This document shows positions 54,801 to 64,000 of a stretch of DNA of 64,000 bases, one piece after another. Numbering within the stretch: the first letter of the stretch is position 1; each line of letters starts with the position of its first letter. The DNA is from Zygaena filipendulae. Its lineage: Eukaryota; Arthropoda; Insecta; Lepidoptera; Zygaenidae. Location: NCBI GenBank assembly GCA_907165275.2, contig OU015654.1, positions 9,379,501 to 9,443,500 on the forward strand. The letters run 5' to 3'. A program made the translations under genes and the position numbers. The notes under the pieces were generated by a model that saw only the letters and a list, made by a program, of their open reading frames with translations, searched no databases and had not been told where the DNA came from.

Positions 54801-57800
54801 GGTTCTAAATTTAAATAAACAAAATGATATATTCTTTGTTTTTTTTTTAAATAAACGATCATAACCAGACCATAATTTTGCATGATTTTGAACAGGTGTT
54901 GCCTTTACGCTGGAGTGGGTCTGAATGGTATAAACGCAGGCACAACACCGTCGCAATGGAACTTCCAGGTGAAAAAATATCATCAAAAACGTTTTATTAT
55001 GCAATCTATTTATAACGAAATTATTAAGAAGTAATAACTGAAAAATATTGGAATTATTTTCAGTTTTATAAATTAAAATTCCGCAGCTTCCCTAGAGTTG
55101 TTTTTTATGATTATAACTCCCATTGGTTAATTAACTCGGTAACCATCACCCCAATATTTCCAATGTATAGGCAAAGTTTACAGTTTCATTAGATGTAGTT
55201 ATAGTTTATAAAGCACGCATTTAGAGAAAATTACATTATATCGCGGAATATACATACACTACGATTCGGGTGTCCCTAGGGGTACTCTTCCTTTGATTCT
55301 TGGAACACTCTGAATATGGTGGGTAGATAATATAGGGTGACAAATCCCAAATTTCTCCCCTTCTAGATAGGTACGTGCTTGTCGAGTGTCAACTAGTATG
55401 TTTTAATTACTATACCGGAAATTTAATTTTGTATTCAACAATGAACAACCAATGTCAGTTTTGTATAAAAAAAAAAAACATTTGTACTATGGTGATGCAA
55501 TTGAATAACAGTTCCACCGTGTTACAAAGGTTGGGCCAAGTCCTGGCTTAAGATCGGCAGATGACCTTTGGATGGCTCGCTATATCCTGGCGCGTTTAGC
55601 GGAAGAATACGGCACAGTGGCCACCTTTGACGCTCAACCAATACCAGATTGGCCCGGCAATGGTGCTTTTGTCTACTTCTCATCCAAAGATATGAGAGAA
55701 GAGGATGGTATATTGTTAGTATTCAATAGTTTTAATTTGTTTTAAACGAGGCTGGATCCATGGTCAAATTGACACAACTTCTACTTTGGTTTAAGTAGGT
55801 TAAATTCATATAATATTTTTTTTTTAAGAATTGCACATAAACCATTACATTTATTTTGATTTACATATTTTGATTTGTTTTTTCGAATCAAAAATCTAAA
55901 GAGCAGGGCACTTTTCCTAAAACGTTGCTTTCCAAAACTAGTGAGTTTCTGAACAGTATAAAGTTGAGCACAAAATAATACTAGGTTATCATGTTTTAAT
56001 GCATATTATTAATAAATTTATTATACCGTCATGTAATCTATTAATAATTATGCATGCGACAAAATCTGAAGTTTTTTTTTTTAAATATTAACAAATTTTT
56101 ACTTTTAATACTTTTTCCTCCTAAATAACGAAATAATGCTGCCTACAAAGAAACACTCTCACATTTATAATTATTTCACAAAAACTTAATAAGACAGGTG
56201 CTTAAGTAATGAAATTCTGATGGGCGCCTATGTTAGATTTTATGTAGAGAGAATGGTGGTATTTTATCATTCATGCGATTGTCGTTGCAATCCAATTTGC
56301 TTGAGAATGAAGAACAATCGTCTCGTTGAAACATGAACAGTGTTTTTGTAATAACACTTGGAAGTCTCTTGGTACGAGTAGCATACATGAAAATAGAATT
56401 GAGTGCTTAGCGAGTGGGATGTTTTGTGGAGTGGAGTCTCCACATAGAAGCTACGTTAATACTTATGTATAAGTATCAAATATCTTGCTCCGTGGGTGAA
56501 AATGAATTACTATCAAATTATGTATTTATTTACAAAACTACATGGGTCTTAGGATAAATATAAGGACAATGGGCATTTTGGGCCGTCGGCTGCCATGAAT
56601 GAAAGTAGTATCAAATGAAAGTACTGTTCCCTAGGAATAACTTTTGCTATGAACGTTTCACTGTATTTTATTGAGAAAAAAATTATGAATTTTTAAGTAA
56701 TGTAATTGCATAGAGCAATATCGTTTTATAGGAATATTTTCATTGTGTATATTGCATTATCCTGACTACAAAACGTCTCCCAGTATTGATTACAATACCA
56801 TGAACCCAAAACCTGCATGCTCTCGCACAAAACTTTGTTTACTAACCTAACTTTCATTTTTGATCTTTGTTTTGTTTGGATTTTGATTTGTTGACTATGG
56901 CTAGGACATTAGTGTTTTTTGCTATCGATCAGTGCTTAACGCCAGAAAATTCGAGATAACCCATGCTTTATTCGAGGAAATGCCACAATTGTGTTATTAC
57001 AGAGCATATCAACTGAAAACGTATTACTTAGTTTGTCGCATAACAAGTGTTATTATAGAAGAAGCACGAGACTAAAAATGTTAAATCTAGTTTAGAATAT
57101 ACATATACGGTCGTTTTAATACAGTCATACTACGATCGTAATGTTTGTGCTTATTGTGGTTTCACTCACGTTAATTTCGGAGATTCCGTGGGAATTCTGG
57201 GATAAAAAATACTCTATCTCATGAAACTAACTATATTATCTATGAAAAAATATAATATCTATAAAAACAAAAATACAAAAAAATCTAATCTGTTCTCATT
57301 ATAATATTAGTAAAAACTTAATTTTTAAATGTTATATTATGAGATTTGTTATTTTATAAATATAAAATACTATTCAGATTTAATATTTAACTTTACTTTT
57401 CTATTTTGTACTGAACTTAAGCCAAAATATCCAGTGAAATATACAAAATCATAAATCTATTTTAATCGTTTTAGAAGTACATGGCGGTCCTAAAACTTCT
57501 CCACAGTAATTGTGGGACTAACTCACATCAATAAATATCAAAATTATTCTTGGCCGCGGACGGCCCAGGCTCCATACAAAAATGCCCATTCTCCTTTGTC
57601 ATTTAGTTATCAAAGGTTCGCGATATAGGTACTATATATACCTATACTAGGTATATCTATAAAAGAGAGTTTACTATTTTGACAAGAATAACGATGGCGT
57701 AATCCTACGTCTATCGAAAACGAGGCAGAAGTTATAAAAGAATAAAGATTATAACAGGAATTGCTGTTTTGAAAGAAGCTCATACCCTATTGTGTATTTT

Positions 57801-60800
57801 TGTAGGTACTGTCTGCATACAATATTTATCTTATTATTTACTAGCTGTGCCCCGCGGTTTCACCCGCGCGAAAGGTTTTTATTCAACAACTTTTTTTCCC
57901 GACATTCGATTTCAATGAAACAAAGCCTATATGTAGCTCCAGGCTAAGCTTAATCTACCTGTGAAAACCGCATGACAATCGGTACAGTAGATGCGGAGAT
58001 TATCGCGAACAGACAGACAGACAGACAGACAGACAAAAGAATTTTAAAAACTTTTTTTTGGGCTTGGTTACTCTTCTTTTATCACCCCTCTCAATTTTAG
58101 GTAAAAATATTCAATGGACAGAATCGCGGATTCTACTCTTTTATTATAGTATAGATCTAAATCCTTCAAAGAGAGGTATTAGTTTATTTTTCTATAGATA
58201 TATATGTATCTAAGTAAATGCCTGTCTGCCCTGTCTAAATCACTATACATAGTAAGTATAAAACAACGTCGCTTACCGCTGTTTGTCTGTCCCTTTGTAT
58301 GCCTAGATCTTTAGAATTACACAACGGATTTTCATGTGGTTTTCGCCACTATATAGTGATTCATGAGGAAGGTTTATATCTATATTTTATCCTGGAATTC
58401 TCGTGGGAACTCTGAAATTAACGCGAATGAAACCGCGGGGCACAACTTGTTAGATATATCTTTAACTAGCTGACCCCCGCGGTTTCACCCGCGGTAATTT
58501 CGGAGTTCCCGCGGGAATTTCGAAATAAACTATACCTCCGTGAAAACCGCGGGGGACAGCTGGTATGATGATAAAATTCAAAACATTAGAGAAAGTCTGG
58601 TGAAGGAGATTTTCCTAATTGCCTTTCCTTTATGTATAACTTTAACATAGGCTTTGTGTGGCATTGTGTCACGCTGTTTGAAGAAAAAAACAATAAATTG
58701 GAATATCTATTATATATAATCCCATCTATTGTACAAGATATACCTAAATACAAATGCCTAAAAATATTAAAGTCTTTGTATCTTTAAAGTAAGGTAAAAC
58801 TTAGTATTCACAGTCAAGACATTCGTCTTCAGATGAGATATTAATTTCTCGGGAGTTGCGACGCACCTGTGTGCAATACAAAGCTAAGCGGCGCATAATT
58901 TATTGTTACGACAAATGGGTCCAGACGTGATCACCCACCTGGCACGTCAGGGCGTCGTAGCTCCTTCGGGTGAAACGTTACCGCAATAGTGGTATTGTAT
59001 ACTTGCGTTAAATGTCGTGTTCAAATTGGTTACCTTTATTTAGGACGATATTAATGTTACACCAACTGGTAATTCAAACCCAATCTATAAATAAACCTAC
59101 AACAGATTTAACACATTCAATGCAATTATAAAAATGAACTTACTGAAAATCGATAGTTGTAAGTTTACCACACACTTGCGTCTAGTAACCCATGTCAAGT
59201 TTAAAGTGGATAGGTTTGTGACTTTGCGTAACTTTTATTGTCATTTATAAACAGCAAAAAACCGACGTTATCTAATATATATAAATCACGTGTCACGTTG
59301 TTTGTCCGCGATGGACTCCGAAACTATTGGACGGATTTTGATAAAATTTTGCAACCATTTATAATATGGTCCAACTTAAAAGATAGGATAGTTTTTATCC
59401 CGGAATTCCCTCGGGAACTGAAGGACATAGAGTACTTTTTCCCGCAACCTCCGCGGGAACTCCGAAATTACCGCGGATGAAATCGCGGGGGACAGCTAGT
59501 ATTTTAATATTTTTCAATAGGCATAATATTTTACTAAATTATTATTATTGCGGGTGTAATTTTAAAGCAGGAACGTATTCGAACCTACGATAGTTCGTAC
59601 TTCAATTTATTCGGCAAAAACTAACGTTATGTTTTTTTTTTTACATTTGAGACGATAATCTGCTACTTCACACCCTCCTTCAGTAAGTCTCTCTTTAATC
59701 TTACATTCTGTTTATATACAGGGTGATCGAGCGAGCGATAGACAAGTTGGCGCGTCGGCACGGTGCACACATCAATGAGTACGACGCCAACAACGGTGCG
59801 GACAACGCAAAACGTCTCACTGGCAAAAACGGCATGCCGCACATTCGTGACTTTACCGCAGGTAATATTGCCATCTCATAGATACGTACTACGCACAGAA
59901 CAGGGCCCTTATTCACTATGACCAACAACATTACTTGCCCATAATGCGCGTTCCAAAAACGCATTTCCAAACGGTGTAGATGCCAAGATATTAGAAATTG
60001 TTATTCTTTGTGCCATAAGAAACGTTGTAAATGTATTTTTTGCAGTAAAACTTCTTTGATTACGAGGGAAAGACAGTTTTTGCGGCGTCTTATCTTAGCG
60101 CGGCGTGTTATGGTCATAGTGAATAAGGGCCCAGATAGCCAAGTTGACAATCTATCGAATCGTTAACGTATAGAAAATCAAGGACGTTTTGCTCTAACTT
60201 CCTTTGCAACCGTGCCGTGCCTGCTCCGCCTATACGTAGCCTCTCTAGTTAATATTGTCTCTGTGGTATTACAGTACTTACTAGAGTACTGTACGTATAT
60301 TTTATGCCTGTAGATCACCTGCATGATTGCGAAACGGAGACGAACCGAAACGGAAGCCTAGCGAAATGCGAAACTCTAGATATGTATACAGAATGCAGAA
60401 TTTGGACGCTCTGTCTTATATCTGCACACTGTATACATATCTAGAGAACGAAGCAGAACGAAGTCGTGACGAATAATAATAAAAAAAAAAAAAAAACAAT
60501 TTTTTTTTATTTACTTTCACAAAGTGTACTTATAACTAAATAAATAGCTGGAGCCTCCTTTTAAGCATAAATATGCCTGTGCCAGGAGACTCCGCTCCTC
60601 ATAACTAATTTGTGTTTAACATGTTACACATTCCGATAGTACAGCTTTTTATTACATACTTAGGTTATTCGTTGTTATATATAGTAAATATAATATAGTA
60701 AATTAAAGTACCTACTCTAACGTAAGTACGAAGCATTAGCGAAGGGTACCTAATGTTTCGTTTCGATCCGTTTTTGTTTCAAATCTACAGTTTCTAAAGG

Positions 60801-61951
60801 ATTCCATTTATATTTTAGAACACTAGCAGACTAGATATTAAAACAATACGACGTATGAAAGATAGCTGCTGAATAAAACATACCTGAGATGCTTATATTT
60901 AGGAAATATAATGTCTTTGTTCATTGTGTACGAACCCAAAATGGAAAAGTAATACCTTCAGTATTAATAAAATCGAAATATTTACCTGTAATATCAAGAT
61001 ATCGAGTTCAGGGGATTATTTGCATACTATTAAAATACGTATACCAGTTTTTCCATGCAGTTCAGCCATGTGAATTTCGGGATTACCACGGAAGTCCTTT
61101 GTATCTGGATTTGGAACATTTGGTACTATATTTCAACCAAGCCGCGTTTATGCGTGATTACACATACAAACATCTTCACATACATTAGTATTTGTTTTAC
61201 TAGTATGTACCTATAGGACGTATCATACGTACACTAAGAATATAAAGAGGAAATATTTGTATGTTTGGAACGAATAAACCCAAAAACTACTGGACTGATT
61301 TCAAGAATTCTTTCACTTAAGGTAGGTACGGTGATTCTTTCGGCTACGGCAGTCCTGAGTAACATAGGGTTCCTGAAATTCTCGCAGGTAAAACCGCGGG
61401 GAACTAGCATTAGTATAGATTAAAGCTTTGTTGGGCCTTTTTCTGCTTGTTCATTTGAGTACTTTCATTACACTTGACTAAAACTGTCATTTCTTCGTAA
61501 TAAGTGAGAAGCGGAAATCTCGTAAAATGACTTCAAAGGGGACGTTTTGCTTATTCTCTGTAAAAGCTTATTGAAATTTAATTGTTTGGTTTTGCCCAGA
61601 ACTTGTAACTTTTGACTCCAGCTGCGGTGGTTATGTAAATTTGTCTATTAACATTACTGAGACCATTATAATGGACAAAGGTAGAATTCGTTTTATATTT
61701 CTTAATTTAAAACGTATAATTTGTAAATATGTATCTCTCTTTCGTTTCCATTATTATTATAAGTGTGTAAACATATTTTGTAAGTTTAATTCTATTATTC
61801 AGGTGTTGCAAATCGAAGTTGTTGCGTCAGGATACCCCGTCAAGTGTCTGAAGACAAAAGAGGCTATCTCGAAGACCGCCGACCTGCCGCCAACGCTGAC
61901 CCCTACCGGGTTATTTGCATCATGCTCAGAACTTGCATCTTTGATGAATAA
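51640..61951 (+). CDS. Glutamine synthetase paralogue lacking most catalytic residues (predicted pseudoenzyme)
   Basis: Seven exons: 51640-51805, 52783-52944, 54076-54289, 54896-54968, 55530-55714, 59722-59861, 61803-61951. All phases agree: 1089 bases, 362 residues plus stop, normal for animal (class II) glutamine synthetase. Family blocks are clear: TYVWVDGTG, YFDGSN, DPFRRGNHI, GPYYC, TPSQWNF, AGVANRSC, RIPRQV, LEDRRPAANADPY, LRTCIFDE. Numbering matches the human enzyme up to about residue 240. Of six metal ligands, only E136 and E337 (E338) remain; E134 is N, E196 is G, E203 is N and H253 is F252. The flap glutamate E305 is G304. No mitochondrial presequence is visible, so it is probably cytosolic. 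It is unlikely to make glutamine. A structural, regulatory or subunit-mixing role is inference. Confidence 0.9.
52508..52680 (+). repeat. CCGCGG-headed repeat, type T3
   Basis: Head tagctgccccccgaggtttg, body gaaaaccgcatgaaaattag and gcgaacagacagacggacag. In intron 1 of the glutamine synthetase paralogue. Confidence 0.65.
52783..52944 (+). CDS. Glutamine synthetase paralogue exon 2
   Basis: Acceptor aacgttacag, donor a/gttagt. Encodes LPIWYFDGSNTAQANPDNSD and IYHDPFRRGNHIMVLADTYQ. D63 of the family is kept, the next conserved Ser is Asn, and the usual CD/CE before the loop is AD. Confidence 0.9.
53870..54545 (+). repeat. Two type T1 CCGCGG-headed repeats around exon 3
   Basis: Copies lie at about 53870-54020 (gtggtttcaaacttgttaat) and 54355-54545 (ctgttccccgcggtaatttc to aatcatcaatccgaactttc), on either side of exon 54076-54289. 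Confidence 0.6.
54076..54289 (+). CDS. Glutamine synthetase paralogue exon 3
   Basis: Acceptor tttcaacacag, donor ag/gtacac. Encodes PWFGFNQEFFLTTTDGRPLG and GPYYCATGANKIVARDLMEA. The metal-binding pair Glu-Gln-Glu reads N134-Q-E136, losing one ligand. The rest of the catalytic-domain start is well conserved. Confidence 0.92.
54896..54968 (+). CDS. Glutamine synthetase paralogue exon 4
   Basis: Acceptor tttgaacag, donor cag/gtgaaa. Encodes CCLYAGVGLNGINAGTTPSQ and WNFQ. In active enzymes this block reads NAEVMPAQWEF; here both ligand glutamates are gone (G196, N203). Confidence 0.92.
55530..55714 (+). CDS. Glutamine synthetase paralogue exon 5
   Basis: Encodes VGPSPGLRSADDLWMARYIL ... FDAQPIPDWPGNGAFVYFSS ... 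REEDGI. Homology places the start at acaaag/gtt; an upstream acceptor (55512) would add six residues. The donor must be tt/gttagt, since the nearer gtatat gives a stop in the next exon. The catalytic His of GAxHTNFS is Phe (F252), with a one-residue deletion nearby. Confidence 0.9.
57150..57310 (+). repeat. CCGCGG-repeat, degraded
   Basis: ttgtggtttcactcacgtta and gtgggaattctgggataaaa match the head; the body is mostly lost. Confidence 0.4.
57842..58562. repeat. Three CCGCGG-headed repeats in mixed orientation
   Basis: 57842-58040 (+, T3, ends in a (gaca)n tract), 58255-58448 (-, T3) and 58470-58562 (+, short head flanked by a second inverted head). Confidence 0.65.
59270..59500 (-). repeat. 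CCGCGG-headed repeat, type T2, near full length
   Basis: From tatataaatcacgtgtcacg to gaaatcgcgggggacagctag. Almost the same as 6599-6820, so the two copies are young relative to others here. Confidence 0.75.
59722..59861 (+). CDS. Glutamine synthetase paralogue exon 6
   Basis: Acceptor tttatatacag, donor g/gtaata. Encodes VIERAIDKLARRHGAHINEY and NAKRLTGKNGMPHIRDFTAG. The flap sequence that is usually HETS or CETS has no Glu (G304), so the residue that binds ammonium and closes the active site is missing. Confidence 0.92.
59903..60132. mobile_element. MITE family C, complete copy
   Basis: 230 bp with perfect 22-bp inverted repeats GGGCCCTTATTCACTATGACCA. Inserted 42 bases downstream of a splice donor. 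Related to 16553-16779 and to the end at 38642. No clear target duplication can be read. Confidence 0.8.
60374..60446. repeat. Perfect 18-bp inverted repeat
   Basis: ctctagatatgtatacag at 60374-60391 and its exact complement at 60429-60446, separated by 37 bases. Probably the remnant of a small fold-back element. Confidence 0.65.
61235..61415 (-). repeat. CCGCGG-headed repeat, T5-like
   Basis: ctttcacttaaggtaggtac, cagtcctgagtaacataggg and aaaaccgcggggaactagc. Confidence 0.5.
61803..61951 (+). CDS. Glutamine synthetase paralogue last exon
   Basis: Acceptor tattattcag; stop TAA at 61949. Encodes GVANRSCCVRIPRQVSEDKR and GYLEDRRPAANADPYRVICI. The arginines for substrate and ATP phosphates and the ligand E337 are kept. 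An AATAAA motif overlaps the stop codon (61947-61952). Confidence 0.92.
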
Positions 61952-62281
61952 ACAGCTTACTCCTCCTTCCTCTACAGCGTTAATATCTGTGGAACTTGTG
62001 CAGTCGAGTTGAATTTGTTTTTGTAACGATGCAATAATACAATTTATGGAATTTAAACGATATTTTAATGGTCTCTGTGCAGTAATTTTAATCAGACGAG
62101 CTACCCATCATAATTGTAAAATGTTTTATTTAAAAATAGTTGCATAAGTGAGATAAAGAGGGAATTGACGTTCCGGTAAATAATATTCTAGATATTTCGG
62201 GCAGACTCAAACTTTCGTTTGAACACACCGTTGGTTTAGTGTTAGTTTCGGTGTTTATATCTGGGTGTGAATCATATTGTG

Positions 62282-63030
62282 TACTAGCTATGGCCCGCAG
62301 TTTCGCCCGCTGGAGTTTCGGAATTCCCGCGGGAACAATCTTTTTCTAAAATAAAATGTAGCCTAAGTTATTAGCTAACTAGCTGACCCACGCGGTTTCA
62401 CCTGCGGTTATTTCGGAATTACCATTCTAATTCCGGGATAAAAAGTAGTCCATGTCACTCAAGATCACTGTAGCTTCTTATATAAGTGAAAGAATTTTTA
62501 AAATCGGTTCACTAGATCCAGAGATTACCCCCTATACAATCTCACAAAATCACGAACCCACAAAGTCCGGAGTTCCCGCGGGAATTCCGGGATAAAAAGT
62601 ACCCTATGTACCCCTGACAACGTGTAGTATGCAAAAGGAGATTGCGCCGTAATATAATATGAGCTCCACCCCAAAACTTTAGGTGGATGATTAAGATGAT
62701 TTCTTTTAAGAATAGCTGTTCCGCGCAGGTTTACCCGCGGCAATTTCGGGGTTCCCGCGGGAATTCCGGATATAAATATAGCCTATGTTACTCAAGGATA
62801 ATGTAGCATTCTAATGGTGAAATAATTTTTGAAATCGGTCCAGTAGTTTTTGAGTTAAATCGTAACAAACAAACAAACAAAAAATCAAATCTTTCCTCTT
62901 TATATATTAGTATAGATATAGATAGTATAGATTAGTCGATATTATATGGAGTAAGTTAGGTTAGTTTGGAGTTCCTACGGGAATTCCGAAACTCAAGCGG
63001 ATAAAACCACGGCACCACGCACAGCTAGTT
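62282..63030 (+). repeat. Cluster of CCGCGG-headed repeats
   Basis: Heads at about 62282-62345, 62378-62560 (T5, same body as 7445-7890), 62568-62635 (T1 head) and 62713-62925 (T6), plus an inverted remnant at 62960-63030. The unit at 62378 ends where the T1 head begins, giving a chimeric look. Confidence 0.6.
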
Positions 63031-64000
63031 TAAACTATAAATATAAACAGTACGTCTTTTCGAAGACACGTCATAAAGCTCTAGGCTCAAGTTATTCTTC
63101 TGAGCTCAAGACCAAGCAGCGCTGAGCGAGTGTCAAATTATATTAATAATTTTTTATTCAAGAGTCAAACTAAACCTTCTATTGCTCTTATTATTGTGTC
63201 ATGTTTCCAATTCATTAAAGAATGAATAAGAGTTACTTAGTACCTACTCATACTTCAATAGTAAGCAAATCTTTCATTTCCATACATATTCACTTTATAT
63301 TGTTTCCATCAATAGGTAGTCTATAAAAATTGTATAACGATATTACAAATTCATATCGTTGAAAACCTACATTTTTCTATTACATTTTGACATTAAATAT
63401 TTGTACAAATGATCACGACCACATCGTTTTCCCGCCGGCGGCGGCGCGCGGCGCCTCGGCAGTTATTTATTTTGGTAACCAGGTTATGTTTATCATTTGT
63501 CTTCGATTTGTTATTTCCGATTATCCGGAGCTTGACCTTCGAAATCGTTTTCCAAACTCTTAAAAATATTGTTTATTACACTAAGATTAGAAGGAACATG
63601 TGCACGAATAAACAAGCAATTGAACTTAAATTAATTATATCAAAATTAATTTTATTATCAGTATAATTACGGCGAATATGCGGTCAACTTCGCGGCATCT
63701 CATTGTGCCATATTCTTGCGAATAAATAAATCGATTTGAATGAGAATTTTTTCTAGAATAAGTGGAGGTACGAATTGTTTCGTACTAAGCAATAGCACTC
63801 CTCGCTAAAAAAAAAACATTATTATCTATGTTTTTATTTTAATGGATTAGAAATTGAAGGTTTTTCTATAGATTCGCAAGAGAGAAAAATAATAATAATT
63901 TATGTTACTATTTTCAATAAATTACTTAACACATAGGTATTTGAAGCATTGTTTTTATCGTTTGTCTTTTAACAAAATTCTACTGAAGCTGCCGTTTATA
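63031..64000. other. Intergenic end of window with a GC-rich patch
   Basis: Mostly AT-rich without recognised features. A patch at 63425-63465 (tttcccgccggcggcggcgc) stands out by GC content and lies in an 85-codon frame from ATG 63409 with an Arg-rich start. It could be the edge of a neighbouring gene's promoter, but nothing supports a gene call. Confidence 0.3.

Larger units (their letters stand above)
55715..59721 (+). other. Large intron 5 of the glutamine synthetase paralogue
   Basis: AT-rich. 55800-57100 shows nothing recognisable. From 57150 on it contains several CCGCGG-headed repeats listed separately. No additional exon of this gene is needed. Confidence 0.6.

Noticed and set aside
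63409..63666. 85-residue Arg-rich frame as a gene
   Set aside because: Only the first 40 bases are GC-rich; the rest is AT-rich without codon character, homology or splice evidence.

Overview
The window looks like nuclear DNA of a moth or butterfly. It is AT-rich and intron-rich. It is crowded with short repeats sharing a CCGCGG-rich head next to ACAGCTAG, a kind of repeat I associate with Lepidoptera, and it carries TAGGTACCTA-type tracts, a tRNA-derived SINE and a BEL/Pao retrotransposon. All exon models were built by hand from splice signals and reading phase; no search or RNA evidence was available.

Three host genes can be read through. (1) On the + strand, about 13.4-39.2 kb (possibly starting further left), a secreted trypsin-like serine protease with two thrombospondin type 1 (TSP1) repeats. 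It has an intact triad (H328, D372, S466) and trypsin-type specificity (D460). The catalytic and second TSP1 exons are firm; the signal-peptide exon and a 32-base exon are tentative. (2) On the - strand, 47.8-40.9 kb, tail to tail with gene 1, a 670-residue serine protease homologue in which all three catalytic positions are replaced (S, N, H) behind a 430-residue Ser/Thr/Asn/Lys-rich region. (3) On the + strand, about 48.6-62 kb, head to head with gene 2, a complete seven-exon glutamine synthetase paralogue of 362 residues. Its frame is intact, but four of the six metal-ligand positions and the position of the active-site flap glutamate are replaced. It is probably a pseudoenzyme and is the most interesting item here.

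The 8.9 kb intron between exons 8 and 9 of gene 1 holds a young BEL/Pao element (27518-33320) in sense orientation. Its 176-bp LTRs read as identical and it has a 5-bp target duplication (gcctt). The core of its reverse transcriptase is missing, so it is a non-autonomous deletion derivative.

The rest is intron and intergenic DNA with interspersed repeats. The CCGCGG-headed repeats have at least six different bodies. There are MITE families with TTAA-flanked or GGGCCC-type inverted repeats, fold-back elements, nested insertions, SINEs and LINE tails. The first 13 kb contains no gene I can support beyond a CpG-rich patch with a TATA-like box near 1.7 kb. The last 2 kb is repeats plus a GC-rich patch. 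The three genes have no evident common pathway. Two of the three are predicted to have lost catalysis while keeping an open frame.
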